Source: Pyrenopolyporus hunteri
Lineage: Eukaryota; Ascomycota; Sordariomycetes; Xylariales; Hypoxylaceae
Length of the DNA stretch: 64,000 nucleotides
Direction of reading: 5' to 3'
NCBI GenBank assembly: GCA_902806595.1
Contig: CADCXC010000005.1
Coordinates: 868,001 to 932,000 of the forward strand
Numbering within the stretch: position 1 is the stretch's first letter; the number at the start of each line of letters is the position of its first letter. The notes beneath the pieces are model-generated. The model searched no databases and was not told the origin of the DNA. It saw nothing but the letters and a program-made list of their open reading frames with translations. Positions 12,837 through 25,812 of the stretch are shown here, piece by piece. The position numbers and the translations under genes were made by a program.

Positions 12837-12875
12837 AGATCAAGTCTTTTCGCTTCCTCTCACCGTCACACAACC

Positions 12876-14928
12876 ATGGACTCAACACAGGCACAATTGT
12901 ATGTGTCATCAAGCTCGACAGTATCTAGCAGTGGCTCACGTGTATACAGTAACCAGCAGATCCAAGCACCTGCTTTCACTCTTGGCTCTAACGACAAGTT
13001 CGTTAGAGAGGTCCCGCCGCCGCGTCCACCTCCACTCATGACGATGAATAGGAATGATATGGGTTCCAAGGCAGAAGGTCAAGTGGCACCGGCCGGGGTA
13101 TGGACGACGCCGACGCCCCAAGAAGCGCGACCGAGGCCTGCTACTATCCATGAAGGCTTCTCATTCTGTGCTGGGGAAGAATTTGGGACGATAGCCACGT
13201 GGGAAACGCCCTCCGGCCTGACAATCCACACGCCAAGCGACACCATGTCACGACCTGTTTCGATGCACCAAGACTTCTATCCCGTAACGACGATGGGTAG
13301 CAGTGAGTTCCACTCAAGTTGGACTCAAGAATATCGCTAACCATTGGTGTAGGTCCATGGGCACCTAAAGCATGTGAAGACCACCTTGACTTGCCGAACT
13401 TCGAGATGGAAATGGGCATCGGCCAAGCTTATACGACGGACGAAGTGATTCCAATTCTAGACTTACGGTATTCTGGATCTCAGGTGGAGAACGATTCGAT
13501 GGGCTTCGAATCGGGCTTTAATCAACGTCGCATGTCAGGCTCGTCGTTCACAGTGTCGACAACCGGTGGCCTCTCCGATATGCCTTCTTATGAAGAATTC
13601 TCTGCGGCTCTGTCTGAGGCGCCGTCTTTCACTTCCGAGTATCCGCCAACCTCCAACCGTAACTCACTTATGTCGTCTACGCAATTGTCGCCCGTGGCCT
13701 CTCCTCGTATGACCCCGCAGAGCCGTTCTGATCTCGTCCGCACTCAAAGCCGCGGTCGAGGCGCTTCGCCTTCCCCCCGACCAGGCATGAGATCTGCCCC
13801 TTATAACGTTGACAGCAGCGCGAGGAACAAGAGGTGGTCCACTGGGTCCTATGGCACGGCAAACAACCGTCGACCGTCTCCTTTCGTTTACCATCATACG
13901 CATGACGTTTTTGGGCCGCGGATGTCTTCGAGACATTCGTCGCCTACGATGCCTAATCCGCCTCTCCCGCTGAACTTTTGCAACCTTCAAGCCGCGCAGC
14001 AGCATCCATTCCTCGTGTCGCATCCGCCTGCTTTCCGCAATAGCATGCTTCTTCCAACCCAATTGCCATCTCAACTACCGTCCCAGGCATTCCAACCCGA
14101 GACGCATCACTTCGAGAACCCACCGCCGCTCATGTCCCACGGATTGTTCAGGATGCTGCAAAGCAATGCTGATCCCCATTCATTACACGGCCATTATACC
14201 GACTTATCTGACCCACCGGATTTATACGCTTCCCTGCAAGAAGAACAAATTCCGCCACCACCCGAAGACATGAACCCTTCGGATCCGGATCTTGTCCCTC
14301 ACGAGCAAGAGTTACGATTCGAAGGCGACCTGTATACTCCTAGATGGGTCCGTGGCCACGGTAATAAACGAGAAGGGTGGTGCGGTATTTGCAAGCCCGG
14401 TCGATGGTTGGTATTGAAGAATTCTGCATTCTGGTACGACAAGAGTTTTACCCATGGTATCAGCGCAGCTACCGGTAACCCGTTCCAAGAGCCGAAAGAA
14501 ACTAGACGAATGGATGGCAATCCGGATGTCTGGGAAGGGCTTTGCGGAAGCTGTAACGACTGGATTGCATTGGTAAGCAGCAAGAAGAAGGGGACGACGT
14601 GGTTCAGGCATGCGTATAAGGTAAGAACCGGAAAAAAAAACATTACACACAATACTCTTGTACTAATATAAAACAGTGTCATACTCACCCCAAGGTTAAG
14701 GATGCGCCTAAAAGGCGACGCGAGAGTAGTAACTCTCGCGCAGTGACAAAGCCTAAGATCGATCCACAGCAGCCTATGACGCCTCAGACCGAGACAGCAG
14801 TCTCAAGCTTAACACCAACTCCTATCCCAATTTCTACATCCACGTCCCACGAACAGGTGATTCGGCAAGACCAATCTCAAGCGATAAAGTTGTTCTCTCC
14901 GGCTGAGGGACTAACCAACATGATCTAA
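12876..14928 (+). CDS. Transcription regulator with Rua1-type C-terminal domain
   Basis: The protein resembles fungal regulators carrying the Rua1 C-terminal zinc-binding domain, named after the Ustilago maydis regulator of ustilagic acid synthesis. Three exons, 12876-13302, 13353-14620 and 14677-14928, are separated by introns of 50 nt (GTGAGT...GCTAAC...TGTAG) and 56 nt (GTAAGA...ACTAAT...ACAG). The product is 648 residues. Residues 1-460 are low-complexity, rich in Ser, Pro and Gln. Residues about 470-570 form the domain: C486/C489 in WCGIC, the FWYDKSFTHGISAATG core, C540/C543 in GLCGSC, and HAYKCHTH (H562, C566) created exactly by the second splice. A basic KRRRES stretch follows and may be a nuclear signal. 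Splicing completes the zinc-ligand set, which supports the model. Target genes are unknown. Confidence 0.9.
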
Positions 14929-16904
14929 GCCGAATCACCTCAGTTGAATCGCATCCTTTCGAACGATTAGTTTCTTTCGTGTCCAAAAAGAGACATTAGA
15001 TGAGAAACGAAACATTTCATTGAGTCTCCCTTCGCGAGATCGAATTGGGCTATAGACGGGTAGCGGATCTCCTCCGCTACCCAAACGGCGCGTCTCCGCG
15101 CCATTTTCACTCCACTACCTCATTCTTTTTATATCAAAATCACGAGCAATTTCATTTATTTGGATACTATACCCGAACACGAAACAAAATTCTTCATCCG
15201 ACGCGATGCTATTACGAATCGAGCACCGCTAGTTGGTTTACGACGGCTGGGATAGACTGGAACTGGGGAGTATATCGTGGCAGTTACGACAGAACAAAAG
15301 ATTGGCTTTTTGCTTCGTTGTGCGCTGATTTTTTCCTTCTCGTCTTACATATCTACACAGTCGCTGACCTTACTTTTGGTAAAACTTCTTTTACCCCTTT
15401 CGCTGTCCATATGAGTTACAAAACTTTTTTCTTTCCTTACCGGTTAATGTAGATAGTTCAACAGGTGATACCCTCAATGAAGCTAGGGGGTGAGCGAATA
15501 AGGGGGGGAGGGAAGAGGTGGGATGGTTTCTGTTATGGAATTCGTCGGTTTTCGGTCAACATAGCCCTGCTGGGCAGCGGTAGAAATAGGATGGAACGGA
15601 TGATACCACGGGATGGTCTCCCAGCGCGATACGCGTACACTTAGCTAGATGACGAACGATTTCTTTGTTCTCACATCTCCCGTCCTTCTATCGTGGTCCC
15701 CGTGTGATTGTATTTTCCCGATTTTTTGAGCCGGAAACCCTGGGTGCCAAGCGAGGTACCCAGAATAAGGTCAGGGAAACCAACTACCTAACTTCTGCGT
15801 GCCGGGGCAAACTTCACCAAACGGCCGTCAGGTATTAGACAATGATCTTCTCCCGTCAGCAGCTGAGTCGACTCAGCCCCCTTGCGACACGGCTCTTCTT
15901 CTAGCGACATCTCGATAGATCGACTATCAGATCAGACAGCGCCAGATCCAGGGGTGGTCCTTTCCCGGACCTGGTTTCATTGGACGACCGGCGTTCCTCG
16001 AACCACGCCGGCCCTCGCCCTACTTTTTCCTTTCTTTGCGTGCTGCCTCCGAGCCCATAGAGCCGGGTGGGTACTGGGTGGGCTGGAAGGTGTGGGTATG
16101 TGTGGCGTGTGGATATGGATTGGATGTTGTGTGTGTGTATATGTGTTGGGTGTTCCCGGTCCCAAAGCTGGAACGGAAACGAAACGCATAAAACTGACAT
16201 GGACTCATTATGACTACCCCTGTATATATGAGGTATGTACGTATGTACAATACAATACAATACATTATGTTAGGTACGTACGACACACGGCGGCTGTTGG
16301 GGTTGGGGTTACGCGATGGAATGCCTGATCTTTGCTTGTGCTTCGTTGCCTCGCGTTTGGTGCAAGCTGATCTGTGTGGTACGCTTGGATGGGCCGGAAT
16401 CGCGCAGCTGAGTCTCATGGCTGGCTGCCTTACCCTACGCTGCCAGCCCTACGCTACGTCCTACTGTAATGTATGTTATACATCTACCTAGATACATAGT
16501 ATGGAAGCGTCGTAGGTAGGTAGTCTATGAATAGGATCGGGGATTTTTCCCGTTGGTAGCTTGGTATATATTGTACAATACCACATCTATCTCCTATACA
16601 CCTACCAGGCACCCAAGTTGTGGAAATCCCTAACCTAGGCCCATCCCCTCGGTGCTCCACCACGGAAACACACATACGCACCCCTGAGAAAAGGGGACTG
16701 TTATGTGTGTATATATGTACTTGCACTACATACCTACCTATATGTATACACCCTTCCTCTCCCTTCCATCCCCTCCGTCCGTCTAACGCCATCCCGGCTC
16801 TCCGGCGTGTTGTTTGTCTGTTTGTCTGTCTGTGTCCCTTGGAGTCGGGACTTTACGCGGGTATAATGCGGCGCATATATAGGTATGTTAGACACCCCTA
16901 TATA

Positions 16905-16990
16905 CCTACCTACATAGTACTTGGGTACGTAAGTATGTGCGCTATCTACCCAACCTACCTATCCACCTACATATATACCTACGCAACTAT
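16905..16990. repeat. Dispersed TACC/GGTA repeats, imperfect cluster
   Basis: Imperfect TACC and GGTA motifs alternate with TATATA over about 85 bp. No coding frame crosses it convincingly. Confidence 0.6.
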
Positions 16991-17318
16991 GTAGGTTAGT
17001 ATGTATGATAGTCAGGCTTACATACATCGTCGGACTCGCTCCCGACGCCCGCGGATTTCGGAGCGGGCGTTCCTATTGCAGGGGGGGGTTGTTCTGAGGT
17101 CTTCGCGGCCTTCGGGCTACTGGTTGCTTACCCACCATCCTCGCGCCCATCACATCCCATCCCATCCCCGCGGGTTGGGGAGGAAGGAAGGAAGCAAGAA
17201 AGAAAGAAGGGCTGGGACCCGGTGCTCCCGCTTAGCCGTAAGCGGCGGCGCTTGTTTTACCTTGCCTCTGCTCTTACGTGGGTTCTCGATAAAGTTGGGC
17301 CGCATGTTGGTTTGGGGG

Positions 17319-17369
17319 CTGCTTCTGCTGCTTCTGCTGCTGCTGCTGCTGATGATGATGATGGTGATT
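17319..17369. repeat. CTG/GAT triplet microsatellite
   Basis: A run of CTG and TTCTG units turns into GATGATGATGATGG. It opens long frames on both strands (poly-Leu, poly-Ser, poly-Asp) that are artefacts of the repeat. Confidence 0.85.
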
Positions 17370-20300
17370 ATGGTTCTCCTGGGGACCACGGAAATACCCG
17401 TACCTACATCCCTTCCCTCCCCTCCCTCCCTCCCACTCACCAATCCTTCACGGGTGTGGGGGTGGATGGTGGTATGGTATGTCAGAGGGAATATCACGGT
17501 ACTTGCCGCGCTTGCCCGCGTCATCTCACATACATGCCTTTTTACGACGTTCTCCCGCGAGATTTGATATTCGGCTCCTACCCGGTGGAGGATTCGTATG
17601 ATACGCCGCCGTCAGCTCAGCTATGAGGTTGCCGGGAGACGATGTGTGTCCGCGAGGGGTGAGGACTGACATACGTACCTACGTACGTACATACAAGGCC
17701 AGACATGCCTCGCAGGGATAAGGGGTCGACTCCTTGGCATACCCAGGTAGGCGCCTTCGTTTGTTTAACGAATGATTGCTTATGGCCGATGAGATATATC
17801 GATATTATGTTATCTCTAGCGTAGTATTTATAACCGGCATTTAATATTCGCTTATATCGTCGTAGTGACGGGATCATATGTATGCAGGTACGTAGAAACC
17901 TGGTCCCTGGATTGGCTTACCCGCGTTTTAAGGACCGGAAGGTATTTGTCACTAAAGCAACATGTGAATGGGTTAACGATTTTCACAGATACCCCTCGGT
18001 GTTAACGGTAGGTAGTAGATCTCTCTTAGGTCCGGGCGGCAATCGCGTTCGTATGATCCTACTGGTGATATGTAAGACGGTGGCTTACAGGAACGAAGTA
18101 AGGAGTGAAGTTCTTACTGCCTAGCGTTAGCTCGCTACACCATATATGCCTCTCCAGCATGCTATTCGCTGGGGAACCTAGCGCCGGTGATAATGCCTCA
18201 TCTGCGTGAAAGCTGCTGACAACAGATACTCTTCCCTTGGAGTGACGCCTTATCATTAGTAAAAAGGGAGATATGATTAATACCTACCTACCTAGGTGAC
18301 CAATATAACCGAGATTGTCTAAACGAATATGCTTGGGAAGTCGTATCTATCAATACCCGAGGTTTGCTATCCGCGGACGGTTCTATGAATACGCTGTCTT
18401 ACTGATTATGGCAGCTCCCTGGGTCTTTTACGGTTTAATTTGACTGCCAGAAATATCCTCGAATGATGTCCTTGAAGACCTCTTCCAACAGGTATATAGT
18501 TTCGGTCTATTCCCTCGTAACTCTTAATGAAGTCCCGGTGTACATTCTTTTCCAACCCCTAACAATTCTATTATAAAACGCCATATGTCTTGAATTCGAA
18601 ATGTCCATGACTGTGGCCCTCGGATGTCCCGTTTTTAATTACGAATATTGAGCCGCACTGCGCGTCGTACGGCTCGGTGAACTCTACACGAAGTTTGGAG
18701 CGTACTGTATCTGATGTCTCTATTAATGGAAAATAATCGCGTTCGTTTTTCTCTATCTCATTAGCCACCATTGAGGCTCTGCCAGGAGGCTATTCTTTCT
18801 AGATGTGCGTGCCCCTGAAACGGCTCGGTATCGTTGAATCCTACCCTTGCTCAGCCTTCATTGCTACGGAGTTCTAAGTTAGAAGTCAAACATACCGAGT
18901 CGTTCCTTACCTCAAACTAAATTTTCTGAACATGAACCCCTTCGTGTTGAGTCAAGTCGGTGCGTAAGAGGCCAATATTGATTGACAATTCTCGTGTTCC
19001 TGCACAAGACCGCCGGGAAGGAAGATGGTACAGCCGCATCTAGGTGTCATTGGGGGGGTTTCCGGGCATCTCGAATGCGACCTTCGTGTTTTATTCGGCA
19101 ACCTTTAAATCTCATGTTAGCGATCTCATTTTCTTTCTTTCTATGTATGGCGCTTGGGAGGCAACCCTTAAGGGGGCTTAGAGTGATATTCTCGCAGCTA
19201 TTTCGCATCTTTTCAATAGCCTCCCCCCTATATGATCAATACGAAGCCTAGGAGATTGTTCGGATGGTATTAATAAGGCGCTTGAGTTTATAATAGTCAC
19301 AGCCGTGGCGTATAGCCGAGTCCTGGAGGCTTAGGTTGGTAGCTATCTTGGACGCGATAACATGACTACCTACCTAGGTAGGTACATAGGTATGTATGAG
19401 GATACTGAATAAATATGAAAGAGATTAGTCGGTTGAGCTTTCTGACGACTAGGATTAGCTAGATGGAGGCTAATTATGTGGATAAGTTTATGGGGTTATC
19501 GACTTGTGGTTGATGGTTCGTTCCCGGTCGAAGCAAGCGTTCAATATGACTTGGACAAGCGTACCGTTGGGGAGGGGAAGCGGTATTGGACCCGTGATAA
19601 CTTCACCGCCACCCGCACCGCCAAATCAGTTTATACAGGTGGCTATGAACGTTCGAAAATGTGCTGCTTGGGCCGTAGGAATTTACAACTGAAGATAGTT
19701 TAGAAAAGGATCTAATTACATGAGCTCTATGGAGTAATGTTTCCACATCGCAACCTTTCCTCTTAGAAACTTAAAGTTGCCATTGTTGTCATTCTTTGGC
19801 TGTGGTTTTGGATCATATGCCCCACACCTAGCGTGGGAACGTCTGGTTCACCCACCATATTCATACCTCGGGATTAAACGTCTTTACCTCATACCTTTCA
19901 CCACTTTAGACATATGCTTATCTACCTAGGTATGTAGCCAAGATAGCAGAAAAGGTCGGTAGCTTAGGTTGGTCGAAGGCCTCGAGGTAATTCTCACTGT
20001 GTCTTCGTTTGCGAACCTGAATCGCAAATGAGTCTAGCGTACTGTAATACAGAGGGCGTCGATCATAGATCGCACGTAATGCCGGTGCTCTTTTAGACGG
20101 AATCTTAAATAGGGTGAAAGTGAAGGGAATAACAGCAATGACGTGGCGTAGCCGCCTACATGACATTGAACTCCCGAGTCAAGCATTACATATAATGGTA
20201 TCAGTGTGTTGCTTCAGGGGAAGGAAGGGAAAATCCCGGCTCTGCGAAGGTAAAAAAGGGTAAAAATGTAGAGGGTTTAATGGGCACGTTTTGGGAAATA

Positions 20301-22876
20301 GCATAAAGCGGCTCTGGCCAATCATGAGCTGAAATTCGAACTTTTAGGGGTATCATGCACACTGGGGATGCACACTAAGGATACAGATACAACACTAAGG
20401 ATAGACCAATCTTCGTCAATACCTGAAGACTTTCTTTTTATATTAATAGTCTATGATGTATGAAGGAGATCCCCAACCCGGATTGGTGCCAATTAATTAA
20501 TTCGACGAGGTGCGTCCATCTCCCGAAGCTGCGTAACCAAGGGGCGCATAGAACTTGATATATCCGCGTTGCGATAGCGAACCGATAATGAGCCAAGCGA
20601 ATAATGACATACCATAGTATACCATAGTATTATATCGTATAATAGTTTTGCTATTTGATGCCATCTGGTAAGATTTGCTATTACTTAAAGTCGTAGGGCT
20701 ATGCAGGGTATACTGCAGATCCGACGTCACCGACCTGCTTCTAGATTGGGCCATAATTGAGTCGTACACGGTGGAGTGAGGTCGCAATGTTGAATCGGGT
20801 CTTTTCTTTTCTGTGATCAGTCTGTTGAAGACGCACGCGCTTCCGCTTCCAATCCCTATTTATATACACCTACATTCGGCATTGGGGTGTTACGAGGTCG
20901 TTCGAGCTCGACCAACTTGCGACATCGTAAGGCGTCTAATCCTTTCGGGCCGCCTACGGGCTACCATTCTGGATTTGTAAACGCGGGAAGGGCTCGACGG
21001 CGTATAATGTAAAGATTTCAATGGTGAGCGAGGGGCGCTTGTTGAGGGGAGTAGGCGACACAGCGGCGCCAACGGGCCCAAGCAAAAAAAAAGCAGCTCT
21101 GTCGCCTGCTGCAGCCATCGAGCTATCAAGCCATCCGGACTAATGCAAACAACTAATCCCTCAAGCGGCCGGCCTATCAGTGGCTTGATTGACTTATTAT
21201 ATATGACCCAATTGGTAAGCGGGCAAGTCGCTGCCAACCGAGTTTTTATCGGGATCAATTTAGTCCCAGCTGAATACCTGGGATAGTCCCGGTCCATGGC
21301 CATGTCTCTTCTTTCTTTTAGATATCCATTGCCATTATCAAGGCGCCTATCCGGTATTTACCTAAATATACCGTGTACAGTATAGAATATAGGCGGTATT
21401 TGGGGTTTTCTTGGAGGACCGCATATACAGCAGCTACTTACCCACTGAAGGCATTCTAGATTTACGTAGGTAGTTTTTGTGGTAGCAAACGATATCCGAT
21501 ATATCTCCTCCTTATATAGTATACACTGTAGACGTCTGCCTGTCCAGATATGCGTGTTAGGAGGGTATTGTAGCCTACTATGTGGGGAATAGCTCTTCTG
21601 TTGACTCATTCTTGTTCCATCTAATGCAGGTCCTGGCTCTACGATCTCTGAATCCGTACTAGGCGGCGGCACTATAGCGATGGGACGTAATAACGCGGGA
21701 CCAATGACATTCCTCGGGACCTCTTCTGCTTGCCCTTTTCTATAGACCCAACCACTTTACATATGACAACGGCCTAGCACCGTTCATCCACTGATTTTCT
21801 TACCTAGGTAGGTATCTACTGAAAACGCGGCCGTCGGATACGGATACGGACGCGAACGAATAGAAATGTACCTATATCTGCCTAGAAATATACGACATTA
21901 TTACGGCTTGTCCCCTATTCTTCTGAGCAATTGCGTCACTAGGGAGTCCCGCCGCCTCATTTGCTCCTCCATGGGACCAATTGACAATTTACTAGGAGGT
22001 ATATTTGGCCGGAAGTTGCTGGAATTAGGTATTAGGGGCTTGCCCCGAACTGGAACCGGAGTAAGCAGAACAATTTGTGCCGTGCGGAGACGAGGCATGC
22101 GTCTTTCTGCAGGTCCAAATCCCTCAAAGACTACGGGCTCCATAGACCTAGCACGTATATAGATATAATAGTCGGCGCCGAAGAAAAAAAGAAAAGAAAA
22201 AGCCAAAAGATAAAGAGCGAGGCTCGATTATCGCGGTAGGTATGTCCGCGCCTTAGGTCCCTTAGGTAGGTGTAGGTGGATGTAGATACCTAAGTTAGTA
22301 GAATACGGAAAGACCAATAATCATGAGAATTATACAGTGCTGCTAGCTAGGTCCCTAGATGCAAGTATGATAGATCCATGATATATGGGACTGATATATG
22401 GGACGATAGCTATGTGTAATGGGCGAGCTTTTGGCCACTGCGGGGATCATCCTCAGAGCTATCTACATCGGCAGTACGTATAGGACTATTTCTATTATGT
22501 TAGGACATACGCCCAAGTATCTTGCATGTACCTGATATTTGTCTTAGAAATATACTACCTAGGTAGGTACCTATGCCACAGGTAATATAAATGCTTTTTA
22601 GTCGTGCGCCGCTGCTCATATTCCGTGAGCTGCCCTGGAGAGTACCTGCTCGAGTCTCTCCTCTTCTACCCCTCGCTACGTGTATTGTACCCTTACTGTA
22701 CATACGGTGGACTTGGTCAAGGAAGGCCCCCCTTCCTCCATCGGCTTGCAATTGCCTATACCCATTACCACGGTGTAAAAAGGGAAGGGGAAAGAAAAAA
22801 AAAAGCAAGTATTACCAAGTCCAGCGAGTCCAGCAAGTCGCGCAGCACAGACCTTTAGGTGGTCTACATCTACGTA

Positions 22877-22899
22877 GTAGGTACCTACCTACCTACTTT
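22877..22899. repeat. GTA-GGTACC-TACC repeat
   Basis: A short palindromic TACC/GGTA cluster of the family seen throughout the spacers. Confidence 0.75.
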
Positions 22900-23393
22900 A
22901 TTTCGAAAATTTACCCGACAGCCTAACGGGCTACCTAAACTTAAAGATGGCCGCTTCTACCTAGCACCTTTTTTGACCCGTTACCCACCTGCAGCTTTCT
23001 TCACCACGACAACCACAATTGGCCCTATGATTTTCTCTCTCTGTTTCGTCCTTTAGACCAGCGATTAATGATACACGACTCTTATTTTTATATATTTTTT
23101 CCCTTCCTCTTTCTTCAAAATTCACCAAAAACTTCCGTGCCACACATACCCTGCGTTATAATTAGACACCAAGTCCGGTCCTCGGCTGACGATAAATGGT
23201 GGTTCAGATCTTGTAGTTGTGCCTAAGACGACTTTACCTTCTCTTCTCTCTATACATAAAATTCTTACCCGCACCACGCCTGGCCGGAACTACGAATTGT
23301 ACCATATGTGATAATGTGCAATGACCTACGATCTTAGAGAACTGCAGTTACTTAAGGGGAGAATCCTTTGAACCAACGAGAGAGACTTTTGCT

Positions 23394-25812
23394 ATGAGTG
23401 GAGACCAAGCAAATTCCAGGCAAGACACTCCTTCATTCTCCCTCCCAACCTGTCTCGGTGCTGATATCCGGTTTGCAGCTTTGGTGATCCAAACGCTCAG
23501 CCTCCCACCCCAAAACAAACCCCGACCTCCGCTGGCTTCCCAAGTTCCGTCTTCGAAACCCCCAAGAACAACCGAGCCTCCTTCGAGGATTCCTCCGGCT
23601 GGACTCCTCAGTTTGCCGAGGAATACTCCGTCTTCAATTCTACTCCCGGCAACCTAAGGGCCTCCCACGGCGGCTTTGCCGACTACTCTATCCCCGCGCC
23701 GTACCAGTCTTCGAACCACAAGAGACTCCTATCTGCCGACACCATCGTCGCCGAGATTGCAACTCATGTTACTCACCTGTCTCCGAATCCGAACCTACCT
23801 CTACCGCCCGTCGAGCCGTCTAAGCGGCTGCCATCATCTCCGAACCCCTTAGTGGCCGGTTATAGCCCAACCGAGGTCGGTCCCCGGACTAGTTCGCAAC
23901 AGCTGTCCAAGAAGGTTTGCCGAGACGGAGCGCAGGAGGCCAAAGCCCAAACGGTCACGCCACCGCCGTCTACCCACAAAGGAAAGCGACGGCTTGCTCC
24001 GAAGCTTCAGACAGTCACCATGCAAAATGAAGGATTCGAGCACGAGTTCGTAGCCGGCACCCCGCAGCAGCAGCAACAGCAGATGCCTAACTATATCTCA
24101 ACCCCCACCGACCTTTTCGGGTATCCAATGTCGGCGCCGGCTGCAGCCTCGAGCTTCGGGGACTCGCGCATGTTCTGGGACACCGATATGGGTACGATGG
24201 ATATCGACTTTTCCACCTCCGGAGGAGATCTGTTCCAGACTTCTGGTCACCGGCCCATGAATTCATTGGACTGGGGCAAGTCGAACGAGATGTTCCAGGA
24301 AACCGGCGCTATGCCATCGCAAAGCCAAGAAAGTAACCCGCCGGCGAAGAAGGAGCGGGTACTTGCGCCGAAGCCTGCACCAGCAAACCTGGAGGCGAAT
24401 GCTACTGATACCTCAATGTTTGGCCCGTCCTTTACCAGTTCCGCCGACGATTCTTTGACAATGATGAGCCAGACCGGAAGCGTGGATCCCGGCCTCCTAT
24501 TTACCAGGCCTCCGTCTTCGAGCATGGAGCCTGCCCCCTTCAACCCCATGTCGCAGCCTCCTTTAATGCAGTCGTTTTCGCAGCCGGAGCCTATCGTATT
24601 AGCCGCCAAGGCGCCTAAGCGTGGAGCAATTCGTCGTTCAATCAACACCAAGGAGATAAATACCGGCAAAAAGGTAAACCGGGCATCGGCAAGCTCACCA
24701 ATCAAGCCATCCGATCGTCCGGGGCTATCGCGTAGCTTTAGCGAGAGGGTGGGTCGAAAACCCGTCAGCAAGGCATCCAACCTCCCTAACCTTGCACCGG
24801 CCACGCGACCCACGGTGCAGGGTATCGGGAGGTCTGTATCCCAAGGGGCTAGAGTAAACGGAAGGACGTCGCCGCTGAAGAATCACCACCGGCTGCCGAG
24901 CTTAAGCTCTATCCCCGAAGCGCCGGCGCCAAGAACACAAACATCAGTCAAGTTCACCATTGATTCGAAGGGTCGAGCCCGGGCGGAGACAACGACGATA
25001 GTTGTGGACGATGAGGATTCAACGTCAACCGCCGTGCGGCGCCGAAGGGAGCATCGTAGTAGAGGAAGGAGTTGGGCGTCATCCGAAGAGGACGAATCGT
25101 CGACGGACGACGAGCCCATCATTATCCCTAGCCGAAACACGTCGTTCGCGCTCCCGGAGCCGCGAAAGCCCACGCCCGTATCTTTCCACTCCACTCAACG
25201 GAGCGTTAGTGAGCAGAGCTCGAGTAGCCTTGGAATCTTTTACAACGAACCCGATCTCGTCGACGCGGACGCGGAAAGCGAGGCCGAGACGGTGATGAAT
25301 GTGGCACACGGCGGCAACCGCGGCGACGCAACGAGCGAACTTCGTAAGGTTGTCGAGAGCCGCCAGAAGAGGGCATCGAACGCGAACGGAGGTTTCGGGT
25401 CCCGTTCGGCGTATAGTACCAACTCGACGACGACTCCTGCCTCGGAGAGGACCAACAGCACCTTTCTTAGCCCGTCTGCCGTACGTGGCCAGGTCCGATG
25501 CGTCTGCAACAACACCAATATCGAAGTCAGCGGAAACACTTATATGATTCAATGGTATACATGCCGTCTCCTTTCGCTCCCCACGCTATGGCTAACCCCT
25601 ATCTTAGTGAATCGTGCGATATGTGGCTTCACGGTAAATGTATCAATATCACACGACACACATATCCCTGCGTATATATCTGTGCGTTCTGCGCGAATAC
25701 GCCAAACGCACATGGCATGCGAGGTCGGGAGGTACGCAGGAGCACGGGGGGGCCGAACCCCCGAACCAACACGTCTCCGTTAGCACATAAGTCTCTTAAG
25801 TCGTTTAGATGA
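23394..25812 (+). CDS. PHD-finger protein with long disordered N-terminal region
   Basis: PHD fingers bind histone H3 tails, so a nuclear chromatin role is inferred. The model has three exons: 23394-23419, 23479-25554 and 25608-25812. The 53-nt second intron has a GTATAC donor, GCTAAC branch and CTTAG acceptor, and its removal creates Cys701. The 59-nt first intron appears to use a GC donor (AG|GCAAGA) with CTGAT branch and TTTGCAG acceptor. It joins MSGDQANS to SFGDPNAQPPTPKQTPTSAG in the correct phase. The product is 768 residues. The first 680 are low-complexity with polyQ, Ser/Arg-rich and acidic patches. The C4HC3 finger uses C683, C685, C701, C704, H709, C712, C726 and C729. A frame opening at 23852 uses GTG and is internal. 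The first exon is less certain than the rest. Confidence 0.87.

Larger units (their letters stand above)
6629..12875. other. Gene-poor region, about 6.2 kb
   Basis: No reading frame here has a convincing domain or splice structure. It holds TACC/GGTA repeats (notably 7637-7670, also near 7890 and 9168) and two short-unit minisatellites at 10188-10232 and 10530-10569. A minus-strand frame at 11201-11554 has protein-like composition and is discussed as a finding. The last few dozen bases form the promoter of the next gene. Confidence 0.5.
14929..23393. other. Gene-poor region, about 8.5 kb
   Basis: No confident gene is visible. The part at 15.9-17.6 kb is rich in simple sequence: a GT-rich tract near 16120, TACC/GGTA runs at 16905-16990, a CTG/GAT triplet tract at 17319-17369 and C/T-rich runs near 17405-17435. 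From 18 to 23 kb the sequence is AT-richer, with short frames interrupted by stops. Minus-strand frames at 18571-18771 and 21901-22206 look somewhat protein-like but match nothing I recognise. The region may hold decayed elements or long untranslated DNA. Confidence 0.45.

Noticed and set aside
15882..16418. Overlapping frames on both strands around 16 kb
   Set aside because: Composition follows GT- and TACC-type repeats, with no splice structure or domain.
17001..17567. Long overlapping frames on both strands near 17.0-17.6 kb
   Set aside because: They are opened by CTG/GAT and C/T-rich simple repeats, giving poly-Leu, poly-Met and poly-Ser. Nothing else supports a gene.
25079..25552. A 157-codon frame antisense to the PHD gene
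   Set aside because: It is a shadow of the GC-rich coding strand with no recognisable motif.
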